Origin: Anaeramoeba flamelloides
Lineage: Eukaryota; Metamonada; Anaeramoebidae
NCBI GenBank assembly: GCA_027625915.1
Contig: JANTQA010000023.1
Span: forward strand, 20,212,001 to 20,276,000
Reading direction: 5' to 3'
DNA length: 64,000 nt
This document shows, in pieces, positions 35,654-48,985 of the stretch (position 1 is its first letter; each line of letters begins with the position of its first letter). The position numbers and the translations under genes are program-made. Below the pieces are notes generated by a model. It was given only the letters and a program-made list of their open reading frames with translations, was not told where the DNA came from and ran no database searches.

Positions 35654-37560
35654 GGAGATATAAGATTATTGGGATCTAGTTTCAGATTCCCAACTCTTTT
35701 TTTTTTTTTTAAATTGGATCTAAGAATATTTTTTGAACTTTAAATAAATAAAAATTTATATAAAAATAATGACTTTTTTATTGTCACAATCAATAATAAA
35801 AAATGTTTTGACGAAATTAGTTACATATTAATTCACTATGCTCTTAATAAATATATTAAATGTGAAAAAAAAAAAAAAAATCAAAAATTTGGTTATAGAA
35901 ATATTATAAAAAAGAAGGAAGATGCTTTTATCAATATAATCCACTTTAATTCGTAATCTTTGAATTTATCAACCATCTCTAATTGTAAAAAATAAATGAT
36001 TTTTTAAAAATGTTTAAATGTTTGCAGATTACTTGATTTTTACAATGGAAGGATCAATTTCAGAAATTTTTAAAAAGTTAATCATTTATAAAATTATTCA
36101 GAATTACAAATGAAAACAAATATTTGTAAAACTTTAAATCAAAAAAATTATTTAAAAACTGAATATTTATGAATTTATTTAGAAAAATCAAAACATTGAC
36201 AAAAAAAATTCGAAAAAGTAGAAGATAGTTTATAAAAAAAAAAAAAAAAAAAATTGCTAATAAAAACTCGCTAACGGAGTAAAATTATAAGTATTTAAAT
36301 CAATAAGTATTAACCAATTATTTTATAGGCTCGTAATTTTTAATCTAAATCAAAACAGTTTTGACCCAATTGGGGTTTGTATAAATAAAAATCACATTTT
36401 TTTTTCAATAATTAATCCAGATTCTTCAAGAAATATTTATAAAAATAAAGCAAAAATATACCAAGCCAGAATTTCAACATCTATAAGAAGATATAAACTC
36501 TAAAAGAAATTCGAAATTCTTGTATTTGAATATAATATAACAAAAATTTAAAATTTCAAAAAAAGAAAATATTAAAATAGTAATTCAAAAATAGAAAACT
36601 TTGAAGTATTAGATATGAATCAAAACCAATTTAGAGAAAATTTAATAATAAATAGTTCATGAATAAAAGGCCAAGAATAATTAAAATATATTATAATAAT
36701 TGCAATATTAATAAATAGCCATAGTACCAAATACCAACAAGTTCTATAAAGTATAGTTAAGCTACACAATTTTCCAACTTGAGCTATATATTAATTAATT
36801 AAATCTATTTTTTTTCTTATTTCTAATTATTTCAAAATTTTCGATTTCCAGGAGATATTTAAAGATTCTTTTTTTCTTGAAACAAAAGAAGTTGATTAAT
36901 TTATCAAAACCTAAAAATTTTAAATTTTTGAATTTAATTTAAATTGTTGAATTAAATTTAAATTTTCTTTCATAAAGTGTGACACCCACATAATTATTTT
37001 TTGAATTTGTTTTATAATCAGGTCTTAGGGAAAGTGTGCTGATTAATAAGGATTTTTTTTTTTTTTCTTTTCTTTTTTTTCTTGTGACACTCATCAATAT
37101 TTGTGAAATCATTTTCAGTAAAGTCAAATATTTCCAAAATATATATTAATTGATGATAAAAACCACTTTCATGAATTGAATTTTTAAAATCATTATAATA
37201 ACACCTTTCCTTAAAAATAAAGAAATTTTTTGAAATAATTACCCAAATTTTCAAAATTGAATTTTAAATGGTATTTTTTTTATCAAGATAAATAGGTCTA
37301 AAAAATTTCTTTCGGTTTTAGGTTTTTTTGATTAGATTTGAATTAATTTGGATTCATACCAAAAATTTTAATTATTTTATGTATTTTTGCAAATTGGAAA
37401 TTCATTTCAATTATTGATTCCTTTCATAAATGATATCAAACCATCAGGAAACATTGAGATAATTTAAAGCTAGAGATTTGTTTTTTTTCTCGAAGAAAAT
37501 GGGAAATAGAACCAAATAATATAGGAAATAACGAATCTACTTTATAAACACCCTAACCTA

Positions 37561-37575
37561 CCCCCCCCCCCCCCC
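37561..37575. repeat. C15 homopolymer tract
   Basis: A second run of exactly 15 C residues, 2.3 kb from the first, downstream of the Arf-GEF B stop codon. It is flanked by CCTA and TTTG rather than by MITE sequence. Confidence 0.9.
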
Positions 37576-37880
37576 TTTGAACATAAGGGAAGGGTAATAT
37601 TTTTTATTATTTCATTTTTACAAAAAAATTGTTTATTTTATTGAAATCAATTTTTGGACACCTTTAAGGATTCACTCGTATATAAATAAAATTCAATATC
37701 TTATTCTGATTTATTGAATCAAAATTAACTAATAAATTAATAAAAAACTCAAAGTTTATAATTTTATTTGTGATAAAAAAAAAAATCCAAAAGTAAATCA
37801 AATATATCATAGATAATTCACCTTTTATTTATAATTAAAAATTTATCAAATAAATAAATAAAGACATGTAAAGAACCAAA

Positions 37881-40800
37881 TCAATTAAAGCATTTTAATA
37901 TTATCAACACTTCATTCAAATAGTTCATCCATTCATTTAATTCGATTTGGGAAGAGGTTGAAATTAAATAATTTTTGTGATTACTTTTTTTGTTTTTCAT
38001 ATTTTTTTTTTTTGATTTGTATCCAAATTTTTGATCATCATATCCATTTTTTATAATTGAAAATTGCCAATTTTTTTTGAAATTTTTAGAATTGCTCACC
38101 GTTTTCACATTTGCACCACTTAAAGGAATTATACCCAATGGTACAGTTCCGCCGACATTTTGATAATAATATAAACATTCCGCTGTCAACACAAACCATC
38201 TTTTTTTCCACGTTTTGATTTTGCCCCCTTGCTTTACTAAAATTGAATTTAAATCGCAGTTAAAAAAGCCAATTTGCTCTTGGCAGGCATCTCGATAACA
38301 ACTTTTTAACAAATCTATCGGCAATTCCTGAGCAGGGAATTTTTCAATACAACAAGCAATAAATTCATCTAGAGATGTATAGGGATTGCACAAAGAGTTT
38401 GTTTTTAAAATACACAGTTTAAAACTTATTATAGCAACCAATTCTAAAAGAAAAATAAAAAAAAAATTATTTTGAATAAAAAAGAAAGAATTAAAAATAA
38501 AATATAAGAAAATAAATGGAAATTAAAAAATTTTTTTAATCAAAAAATATTTTATACCTGCGTCTTTGTATGTTTTTTTATTTTGTAAATGATAACTTAA
38601 ACCAAATTGGTTAAAACAAAATTCAACTAGATCCTTTTCAATTGGAATTTGAATTCGGCTCCAAAAATCCCTATAAGTTTGATTATGAAAAAATAATAAC
38701 AAACCAATCAGCCATTATTATTATTATTATTATTATTATCATTGCTGTTTTTATTTGTATTTGTTTATTTTATTTATATTTTGAAGAATTAATAATATCC
38801 ATTACCTTAATGCACGGGAAAGAAGCACAAATCTAAAATCAAAATATGTAACATAATATTTCAGCATTTTTTCAGTCTCAAAGGTCCTATACGTAGATAT
38901 AAATTATAAATAAAAGAATCATGAAATAAATTTAAATTGCTTAGTTTAGTTATTTCTCTGGTTTTATTTGAATATCTGAAAAAAAAAAAAGAAAAAAAAA
39001 AAAATAAGAGAACCACAGAAAACGAGAATAAAGCCAAAAATGGATTTCATTTTTTTGAGCTTTAGACCAATTAATAACTTTTAAAAATATTTATTGTAAA
39101 TGATAGTATTTTTATCTAGTACTTTTATTAAAGGTATATTTTTGAAAATTTTTAAAACTCTTAATTGATTTTGGAATTTTTTTCTTGTTTTGATGTAGTA
39201 ATAGAGTGTTTGGTGATAATATATATATATAAAACACAGTACTATCAATGAATTGCGAGTTTCATTTGAAATCTTAATTACTCCAATATTATCACAAATA
39301 ATCAATTGATTGTGATATGTTACAAAATTGCAAAAGATAAAATATTTGTTTTATTTATTTATTATACCCCTTTAAATTACAAACGAAAACGCAAATTGAA
39401 GAATTCATAATACATTCAGAAAAAGAGGATAAATCATAAAACATTGAAACAACGGAAAATCTTGGGATTATTAACATTCTTTTTTTTTTTTTTTTTTACT
39501 CAAGTGCGGCCATACAGCTGTCCAAGGCTACCGTGAAATTTTTTCAATATCAAATTTTGATTTTGATATAGATTTTTAAAAGGTTGAATATAAGAATAAC
39601 AAAGCTCTAATTGAAAAAATATTTTTCTAAATGAGTTGATATGAAAAATAAACTTCTAATGTGATCAAAAAAAATTATTTTTCAGAGTAAATTTTCTCTC
39701 GTTTCTCAATGAATTTTCGATATTTAGAGTCATTTTGGGTTCTGGAAATTTATTTTTTGAAAATCAGAAAAAATTCTTGAATATTGACTCATTTAGAAAA
39801 ATATTTTTTCAATTAGAGCTTTGTTATTCTTATATTCAACCTTTTAAAAATCTATATCAAAATCAAAATTTGATATTGAAAAAATTTCAAGGTAGCTTTG
39901 GATAGACTGTAACATATTGTTTTTAAAATGAAAATTTCGAATTTTTTGAAAATGGACGTTTTTTAACATTTTTAAAATTAATGAAAAAGTTTTGATTATT
40001 TGATTTCGGAAAAAATTCAAACTAAAAAAATAATTATACACTTTGAAAAAACAACAACAAATAAAAGAGAAATAAAGTCCAAGAAAAGATTAAACAATCT
40101 TTTCAAAAAGGTTTGTATGATCAAAAATCTTATATACCCACCACCCATTGAAATATAGGAATTGAGGTTGTCACACATGATGTAACGAGAGTTAACAGCC
40201 ATTAATTTTTGTACTGGTTTGAAACATTATTTTCCATCATGAAAGAGATGTTAACATGATTTCAACCTTATCACTATACTTTTTTTTTTTTTTTTTTTAT
40301 GTGAATATAATTCTCAACTTAAATAAGATAAAAAAAAAAGTCTGGAGAATTGTTGCTATATTAGTGATAAATTTTAAAAAACATCTGAACCCCAATTGAA
40401 CTTTATCTGAAGAGGTAAAGGCAATTAAAAAAAGAAGAATAAACAGAAAAAAAAAGAAAAAAAACAAGAGAGAAGTAGCCAAACAATAAAGTTCGAACCC
40501 ATTTTTCAGTCAAAAGAGCCCAGTTATAGAGAGTGAATTACACATGTTTAAAGGGTTTGAATGGATATTAGAAAAAAAATTAATTTATTTTGGAAATTCC
40601 AAAATTGAAATCATTTTTTCTTTTTTTACTTTTTTTAGCTTTTTAATTTTTTTTTTATTGTAATTTATTTTGCAATTTCTTTTTTTTATTGCAAGATCTA
40701 AAGCAACTTGGTAAAAATGTTGCTCTTCTAAGGTTATTGATAAAGTAAAAATGACTGTTGAGAAATCATTTTGGTTTATATTGGAATTTTATTTGATCTT

Positions 40801-43800
40801 TAATTGGAGATCAAAATTAACATTGTTGTTTTTCTCAATAGTGACCTAAGAATTTGAATTTTTTCTATTTTTAAGAAAATATATTGATTTATGAGTTTTA
40901 TTTCATACCGATATCAACTATTCATTTATATTTATTATACTACTTATTTCTTATTTAGTCTTCAAAGGTCATTTATAAAAAATATTTGATATTTGAAAAA
41001 AAAATGCTGGGTACCTTTGATTGAAACAAAGTTTACATCTAAGTGAGACAAATACGCAGATATTGTTACTTGTTCGCAAAAGACTCATTTTTTCGCGAAT
41101 AAATACTTTTTTGTCAGTATATTCCTTTTTGTCGAAAAGTATTTTTTGGCAAATAAATTGGCACTTTTACGGAAAGGTACTATATTTCAAGAATAAAACG
41201 CATCCAATAATAGAGTTTGTTGAAAAAAAATACACTAAACCAATTTGAAAATCTTTTTTTCAGATCGTTAATTAAAAAAAAATATTTTCTTGCCGAAACA
41301 AAACGAAAATAAAATGATTTAAAACCATTAATTGTACATTTATTTAAACAGTTAAATAAAAATAAAAGAAAAGAAGAGTAAAATAACTTGCTTTGGGATA
41401 ATAATTAAAATTCCAAATTTTGAGACAAACAAACAATTAAAAATCAATTGAGAAAATTAGCTGGAATCTAAAATAGAAGAGTTTTTTTAAAAAGGTATTT
41501 TAGCCTCAAAAGTTAAATTCTCAAGCAGAAAGAGAAATTTTCATTAGATCCAAGTGATCGATTAAAAAAAAACCATTCAATTTTGGGGTTGAATTTTCTC
41601 TAAAATGCAAATTTAAGAAGAGAACAAGAATAAAAAGAAGAAGAACCAAAAGAATATAACAAGTTTTTCAAACAACCATCATTCACTCGTGATTGTATTG
41701 TTTTGATATTAAAAAAAGTTTTAAAAATTAGAACATATCCTTGAGCATTTCAGATACTTTAGAAAATTGTTGAATTTAGCACGACAACCAAATATAAAAT
41801 TTCAATGTGGATGATAGTATCCAAAGTATTTTATTTTCATAGCAACAAAAAACACAACGAAAGATCGAGAAATTTGAATTTACTTTAAGTTATTTTTTGA
41901 GTTGATGAAAGGGATAAACAAATTTTCCAATCAAATAAAAATAAAATTTAGTAATTGTTTTGATCTGATTGTCGATATATTTTTGTTTATTTTTTGTTTT
42001 TTTTTTTTTTTTTATAAAACAATTTGTTTTGAAGATCTAGTTTGTTGATTCAATAAAATGTTATCAACTTTTAAATGGAGTTCTTCAATAAAAATCCGAT
42101 TCATATAACGATTTGGCAATTCTGGAAAATTCATTAGACCAATAAAAAAAAAAAAATATTGTGTTAAAAAATGATTAATTTTTTTGACAAAATTTGGGTA
42201 AATCCAAAAAACTTTTTCTGAATAATTGACCTTTTCACTAAAGAATAAGTTGTTTGCAAAATAATTAACATTCAAACGAAAGAATTGCACCATGGGCCTT
42301 CTAGTCTTTTAGATGTAACAGTTTAATATCCCCACTGTATTGCATGGTTTTGTTATTGTGAAATATTTCTAATTTAACCACCATTCACATTGAAATTCTG
42401 AACAGAGTTAAGAATATGATTTAACAAGAGATAACACCCAAAAGAACCAGAAGAAGTTTAGTGATATCCTGCATCTTTTTATTTATAGCAATACATAATA
42501 CTATAATAAGTTGGGATTTGATGATTTACCCTAATTGGTTGCTTTTGTTGGTGTCTGAGATCAATTGATTTTCCAACCAAATCAAAATCAAAAGACAAGA
42601 AATCTTTTGATCAAATTATTAATTTTAATTTTTTTCTTTTTTCTTTATTTTTTATTTTTTGAAGAAAACAAGGTATGACCAATTTCAATAAAAATAGGTA
42701 ATAAAATAAGGATACAAACCGTTTTTGAAACAATAAAATATAGTTATAAAGTTTTCTCTTCTCTGAGAAACCCTACCAAGATTAAATATCTTTGGAAAAA
42801 AAATTTTACGATCAAAAAGTTAAAAATAGCCAATAAATTTTCACCCCTAAAAAATATCAGATAAATTTATGATCAGATACGTTAATATATCTTTTGACAG
42901 AGTAATTCCATACTAAAAAAAAAAAATGAATTATCATGAAAAAATCAATTAGTGGTGAATAAGCAATTTTGGGTATTTGAATGGTTTTATTAGAATTAAG
43001 TTTAATAAAGATATTTTAAAATAAATTTGCCAAGCTTTTTTGGAAATAGCCGACATCGTGTATTCAAATAAAATCAATCAATTACTCAAATATATTCAAT
43101 TAGTTTTAAAAAATCATACTTTCTTCAAAAGTTTCAAAAATTTGAGGGATCATTTTTCTGTATGTAACCCACAATAAAAATAAAACACAATTCAAATATA
43201 ACAGAATAAAAATATGACAAAATATAAAAAAAATAAAAATAAAAATTACCCTTTCGCTAAATATTCTCCAATTCTTTCAGGCTTTATTGAATTATTTGCA
43301 AAAAAGAATTTTGCAATTTCTTCTGGATCATTTTTGAAAATATTGTTCCCAATACAAAATTTTAATCCAAAATCCAAATTTTGATTTATTGCACTGATAC
43401 CGTCTTGCGAATGATAAGATATAGTGAATGATTGTGAATTAATGATTTTATTATCACAAATACCAATATTGATTAAACTTTGATCCTTTTTAAATATTTT
43501 ATTAGTCGTTTCTATTTTATTATTTTTATCATGAGTAATTTTATCTTCTTGAGAATTTGATTCAAATTCTGATTCTGATTCCGATTCCGATTCCGAGGTA
43601 AACTCTGGTTCCGATTGTGATTCTGATTGTGATCTCGATCCCGATCCGGAACTTGATTTCAATTCAGTTTCAGATTTTGTTTCTAATTCGGATGCTTGTG
43701 GAATTTTGTTCATATTTTCAAAATTATTGAGTTCCTTTTCAAAGACATTGTGATCAAACTCTTCACCATTTTGAGAATAATCAAAAGTATTGGTATAATC

Positions 43801-45669
43801 AGACTTTTCATCATTGTTAGATAAATCCTTTTTCGGATCAAAAACATCATAATTGGTAATTTCTGAATCATCATTAATATTAAATTTTCCAATTATTTCA
43901 TCGCTTTCATCGCTTTCATCACTTTCCTCAATAAGCGCCATCGCGAATTCAACTAAAGAATTTTTTCTTAAATTCTTCCGACTTTTAAAAGTTTGGAGAT
44001 TTGCCTGTGTTTCAATTTCCAAATCTTTTATTTGCTTATCAAAATCAATTCCCTCAGAACCGTTATTTTTAATTCCGGTATTGTCTTCCGAGCGTTGGTA
44101 ATTTATCTCATTCAAATATGATAAATCTTCTAATTCGGTAGTATTATCATTACTATAATCATTTTTCTTATTCAGGAAAATATTTTCTTGAAAATTATTT
44201 TGTGTGTTCATACTTGGTTCACTTTCGCTTTCACTTTCAATTTTGCTGATATGGAAATTTTGGTTTTTATTTTCAAAATCAATTTCCTTCTTTATTTCAT
44301 GATATTTTTCAAATAAGATTTCATCTTCGCTTTCACTTGGATGAGAGTGTTCATATTCTTGTGGTTCTTTTAGTAATTTATTTTTATTTTCAATTTTGTT
44401 TTCTTTTTCATTTTCAATTTCTTTTTCATTTTTGATTTCTTTTTCTTTTTCGATTTCTTTTTCTTTTTCTTTTTCTTTTTCAATTTCTTTTTTTTCTTGT
44501 AATTTTTTTTCAAATAAAGTTTTAATTACTTTTTCACAATGCTCTTTTTCTTGCAAATTTATTGAATGTTTTTTTAATTCCCAAAATGAATTAGTTTTTT
44601 GTTCCTGATACCAATAATCGGTATACCATTCTTCTAAATCAACAATAACATTATTAGAATTGTTTTCTTTTTTTTCTTTCTGCTTATTTCTGTTTAATAG
44701 ATCAATTTGGTTGTTTCCTTTTTCTTTTTTATGCTTATTTTCATCCTCTTGTTTAATTTCAAACTCTGAATTATTGTTATTTGTTTCGTTTGTTAATTCT
44801 TGTAGAATGCTTTCAAGCTGCGAATACTTTGAGATAGATGTATTTTTTCGAAAATCCAATTCAGAATTATTTTCATTGTAAGAATTTTGCTTGACTTTTA
44901 AAATCAGATCATTTTCAAATTCAATATCAGATTCATTACCAGAATTGGAATTGGAATTGGAATTGGAATTGGAATTGGAGTTCGAGCTGGAATTGGATAA
45001 ATCTCTTCCTGATGAACTAAAGGAAAAGCTAAAACTAGAATTTGAATCGGGATTTGAATCAGAATAAGAATCAGAAAAAGAAGAAAACAAATTATCTTCG
45101 ATATTTAGATCTTTTTTATGATAATTTAATAATCGTTTATTAACTTTTTTAGCTTCTTTTAATACACGTAGGTATTCTTTTTTATTAAAACTCCCAGCCT
45201 TTTTTTCAGAGATTTGTTTTGGATCAAATTTTTCATATTTTAAAATCTTGACAAAATTTGGATCTTGAAGATCTTCAAGTTTCTTTTTCATTTTGAGATC
45301 GCCTATCTCATTGTTGCTGGCACATTCTTCGTTTGTTTCCAAAAAATTTGAATCAAGGCTTTGAACCGAGTGTAGTAATTTTTCAAGAGTGTTTTCACCA
45401 ATGGTTTGATTTAGTTTTTCATTCTTCCTTTTTAATTGTTCAAAGGAAGAGAAATAAGGATCACTTTTGTTTATTTCCAACACATCATTGTCTTGTACTG
45501 TTTCCTTTTGATTTTTTTCTTTTTTTAACTTCTTTTTTAATCCCTTAATTGGTTTCTTTTCAATCGACTTCAGACGCTGAAATAAATCACGGTCACCGTT
45601 TAAAAGTGAACGGCGAAAAATTACAAGCGGATCGCAATTTCTTTCAAGAGTTTCTATTTTTCTAGACAT
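37881..45669 (-). CDS. Sec7-PH Arf guanine-nucleotide exchange factor B, four exons
   Basis: Exons are 45669-43250, 38886-38806, 38670-38558 and 38443-37881; donors GTAATT, GTAATG, GTATAA and TAG acceptors; 1,058 residues. About 750 N-terminal residues are acidic, Ser/Glu/Asn-rich and probably disordered, with SN and SE repeats. Sec7 (about 760-955) is recovered only by joining exons: 'PERIGEYLAKG', 'MLKYYVTYFDFRFVLLSRAL', 'DFWSRIQIPIEKDLVEF', 'AIISFKLCILKTNSL'. Glu845 (IPIE) sits at the catalytic Glu-finger position, so exchange activity is plausible. The PH domain follows ('VKQGGKIKTWKKRWFVL', 'ECLYYY', 'PLGIIPLSG') with the phosphoinositide-binding Lys/Arg pattern conserved. I chose MSRK rather than the ATG 39 bp upstream because the extra residues are low-complexity. 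It converges with Arf-GEF A and shares two intron positions with it. Exon 2 (81 bp) and exon 3 (113 bp) are easy to miss. Confidence 0.85.
39513..39911. mobile_element. Foldback element with arms of about 125 bp
   Basis: Left arm 39513-39636 and right arm 39786-39911 are reverse complements. The outer ends are TACAGCTGTCCAAGGCTACC and the complement of TACAGTCTATCCAAAGCTAC; the inner part includes AATATAAGAATAACAAAGC. The core is about 150 bp and non-coding. No target-site duplication is evident. Confidence 0.78.
42640..43051. mobile_element. Family B MITE, copy 2 (left end missing)
   Basis: It matches the right two-thirds of the family: ACCAATTTCAATAAAAA, ATTTTACGATCAAAAAG, AAAAATATCAGATAAA, GATATTTTAAAATAAATTTG and the right terminus TTTTTTGGAAATAGC. 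The left inverted end is absent or unrecognisable. It lies in the first intron of Arf-GEF B. Confidence 0.65.
44942..44979 (-). repeat. In-frame GAATTG hexanucleotide repeat
   Basis: About six GGAATT/GAATTG units within exon 1 of Arf-GEF B, read on the minus strand as alternating Asn-Ser codons. A related Ser/Glu/Asp repeat (GAATCN-type) lies near 43560-43640. These are coding microsatellites in a disordered region and are likely length-polymorphic in multiples of six. Confidence 0.85.
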
Positions 45670-46383
45670 TTTCAAAAAAATAAAAAAAATAAAATTATTA
45701 AATATCAATTTGTAGTGGAAAATTGGAGAACCTAATTTCTAACAAAAACTTGTTCATAAAAATCATCTAAAATTTTGCAAAAAAAGAACAGATAAAAATA
45801 ATTTAACTGACAACACACACAACTGAGAGTACAATTTTTTTTCAAATATTTCCTTATATCAAACTTCTTAAAATATATAACAGATTCAATAAAATTGACT
45901 TTAAAAAATTAACAAAAGGTTTTCAAACAATAAGTAAAGAAAATAATTCTGTTCTACTATTATTTTCCAATTAAAAAATAAAAATTTTTAGTTCACATCT
46001 TAAAATATTTTACTAGTTTACAAGTTAAAAGAAAATCCAAAAATCTTTACAACATCTTTTATATATGATATTTTTAGACTATAATATAAACTTCCTAAGT
46101 TAACTTTAAGACAAATTGTTACTGTTATTAATTTCATTGTGGCAGTAATAAATAATATTCATTTTAGGAAATTGATATAAAAATTTTCTTTTATAAATTT
46201 GGAAAATAACAATATTAAAAAAATTCATATTCAATTGATTGTTCAAAAACCAGGTTTTTAATTGTTATGGACCAATACATTCCAAATAAGAGTACACAAA
46301 AGAAATTTTATATTACTCTGATGAATATGAATTTTTAATATCCAATTTATTCTTTTCTGTCTTGTTCTAAAAACCATCAGAGT

Positions 46384-47134
46384 TTTGGGATTATCGTAAC
46401 CACAAATTTCTCTTTTATCAAAGTATGTTATAATTGGGTATAAATGATATTAGAGTTATATGACTCAAATAGCTCTACAAACTATTCTAAATCTTATGGT
46501 TCAATGAAATAATACATTTTTTACTAAGGATCAAATTATAAATTTTTCATTTTGGATATTTTTTTTAAATTTACTTTTCAAAAATCAAATCTAAAAATAA
46601 AAACCCAAAATATAGTTTTCGTGGATTTAATAATTCAGATTTATAACTTCTAAAAATAATTATTGAGTTTTTTTTTTTTTAATTTAAAAGATTAGCCCAA
46701 TAATCATCATCTTAAAACCCCAAAAGACTGATTAGTTTTGTTTCCTTATTATAAAGCTGATTGTAATATCTATATGTTTCCAATATTTCAAAATAATTTG
46801 TCAAAAAAATTTATTCTATAATTATTGAATTTTTTAGCTATGACTAATAATCTACCTTTCACGACAAATTTACAAAAGATATTTTGCAACTTTGTAGTCT
46901 GAATATTGATAATTCAACCTTTAAATTTTTGCCAAAGTGTAGTTTTTTTTCTGAAATTGTTGACTTTTTTACTAATACATAGATTATTTTTTAATTGATG
47001 AGATCAACATATATTAATACTTGACTAATCGATTTTTTAAGGGACATTTGAACCATGGAGCATTAATGTGATTTATACCCAATAACAATATATTTTGATC
47101 GTAGACTTCTCCTTGGTAGGTTCTAATACCTTAA
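46384..47134. mobile_element. Family A element, copy 2 (decayed)
   Basis: It matches 6829-7582 in order and orientation, including TATCAAAGTATGTTATAATT, TTTGTAGTCTGAATATTG, ATTGATAATTCAACCTTT and GACTTCTCCTTGGTAG. The ends have decayed: the left reads TTTTGGGATTATCG and the right TTCTAATACCTTAA. The internal palindrome of copy 1 is no longer perfect here. Confidence 0.7.
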
Positions 47135-48639
47135 TTCTCATTAAATAAAGTGCCACGGTTTTTTATTGTAGTCTGACAAACTTAGCGCAAATCAAATTTA
47201 TTAACAAAAAACGAGAACACAACAAACACGATTGGTAAAAGATATTTTTTAACATTTTTATCTGATAAACTGTAAGCGCCTAAATTTTTGATTTCAAATT
47301 CAGGAAGAGGATAAAAACAAGAAGTTTGTTGAATAACAAACAATTAGGAAAACTTTATCTTTAGTTATCCCGTGGAAAAAAATCAGAGTTGATTGTAATT
47401 GATAGAGCATTTGATAACATCATTCTCAATTTACACACAAGTTGAAAAGAATATGAGTAATAAATTTAAGGCGCATGTATTATCAAATTGTTATAAATGA
47501 TAATATTGGTATATTCAACAAAATTATCAAATTAAAAAATAGTGATAATTGTCTAAAAATCTTGGCACATACCAAAATATCCTAATAATCAATAATGCTT
47601 TAATAATACCAGAGAATGTGATATTCAATAAAATCTTATTATTTGCCCAACACTGCAAAAAATACCAAAACATTACAATTAAACATTTAACCTGAGATAA
47701 TAGTTAATGACTTTTTGGTTATTATAATTGTATATATATTTATAAAAGAAAAAATGTTGTGTAATTCTAGACAGACCCTTGAAAAAAAATTATTTCTTTT
47801 TATTTTTTATTTAGGACAAAGCGTAAATTACACACTAGTTTCCCTTTCACATATTTTTCCTTAAATCCAATTAGAAAAAAAAGAATTATCTCAAATATCG
47901 ATCAAGTTTGCTTTTTCAAAAATTGAGAAATTAGTAAAAAAATCCTAAAAATTTAAAAAACAAATAGATCTTATTTATAGGAAATATATTAGTAAAAAAT
48001 CATTTTAAATATTAAATAAAATTATTACAGAGAACATTTTTTTTTGAAATATGTATATATATATATTTCTTTATAAATTTGGTTTAAAAAAATTCAATAA
48101 TTAAAAAAAATGATTCTTTTTATTGGTTTTTTTAAAATAGGTACATAAATCAATAAACACCCAAGATGTAGACTTGAAAAAATGTCTTTAAATGGTCATA
48201 AAAATATGTTTTTATTTATAATAATTTCCAATTCCCCCACTTAAAATTTATTTGATTTTTTTGGTTTGTATTCACTAATATGAAAAAAAAAAAAAAAATT
48301 GAAAATTCCAAGTCAGACAAACTTATTACTTTAATTATTATTTCATACTTGTTAATAGAGTTTATTCATAATATAACCAAGATCACAGTTCTTAAAAATC
48401 TTGAGGCTGTTGTATTCATTGTTGTTCATAGTAACATGTTTTTAAAAGTCTCTAGTCGAGAAAAAAAGGTCTATTTGAGGGTAAAAAATTTTTAAATTGA
48501 TTTAATAATGATTTTTCCAGAAATTCAACTTTAGTATATTTTTTTTGAAGAGATAATAACTAATAGTTTTGATAACACTCTACTCATCTAAAAAAACTCA
48601 AATACAGAAAAAAAAAAAATAACTGATGATAAATATTGA

Positions 48640-48985
48640 GAGTGCCCGTAGAGTACCTAGCTTTTCCAGAATTCAAAAGAATAGAGAAAAATCCATGATT
48701 TTACTCAATTCTTTTAAATTTTGGAAAAGCTAATGGCGGTTTTTTTTTACTTTTTGAAATAAACCAAAAATTTATTTAAATTTTCAGTTCATATCAAAAA
48801 TTAAAAAAAACCTAACGAAAGTGTCCTATGTTTTCCAAAATTCAAGAGAATTGAGTAAAATCCTAGAACACTTAACTAATAAAACAGAAAACTCAAGAAA
48901 ACCTAACGGAGGTTTTCCATAATTAAAAGAATTGAGAAAAATCATTGATTTTACTCTATTCTTTTAAATTCTGGAAAACCTAACT
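48640..48985. repeat. Hairpin-repeat cluster, copy 2
   Basis: Contains a beta hairpin (48659-48731; AGCTTTTCCAGAATTCAAAA to AATTTTGGAAAAGCT), an alpha hairpin (about 48740-48813; to AATTAAAAAAAACCT), and a second beta hairpin (about 48914-48982). The entry sequence CGTAGAGTACCTAG is the reverse complement of the CTAGGCACTCTA-type spacer seen in the other clusters. No open frame is present. Confidence 0.7.

Larger units (their letters stand above)
34228..37880. other. Spacer between convergent genes
   Basis: This lies between the 404-residue gene (plus) and Arf-GEF B (minus), so both 3' ends face it. It contains a degenerate family B MITE (34717-35330), two C15 tracts and a possible gene remnant (35340-35653). 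35660-37560 is A/T-rich with no supported feature; minus-strand frames at 36939-37254 are low-complexity. Confidence 0.6.
38887..43249 (-). other. 4.4-kb first intron of Arf-GEF B
   Basis: Phase 2 after 'IGEYLAK', the same site and phase as the 3.5-kb intron of Arf-GEF A. It contains a foldback element (39513-39911) and a 5'-truncated family B MITE (42640-43051). Other open frames (for example 40017-40202, 42012-42293) are A/T-biased and fit no Sec7 segment. The gene's other two introns are only 135 and 114 bp. Confidence 0.78.

Noticed and set aside
40485-40505. tRNA T-loop-like GTTCGAACC
   Set aside because: The flanking sequence cannot form the acceptor, D or anticodon arms of a tRNA.
42012-42293. 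Minus-strand 93-residue frame as a Sec7 exon of Arf-GEF B
   Set aside because: It does not align with Sec7, and the missing segment is fully supplied by the 81- and 113-bp exons.
43710-45548. Open frames on both strands overlapping Arf-GEF B exon 1
   Set aside because: They arise from repetitive Ser/Glu/Asn codons and are Phe/Ser- or Ile/Leu-rich artefacts.
37881-45669. Reading Arf-GEF B as two broken gene fragments
   Set aside because: Two short intermediate exons (38806-38886 and 38558-38670) with correct phases and GT-AG borders restore a gapless Sec7 domain.
48280-48495. Plus-strand 71-residue open frame
   Set aside because: Starts in an A-run, no recognisable motif and no supporting neighbours.
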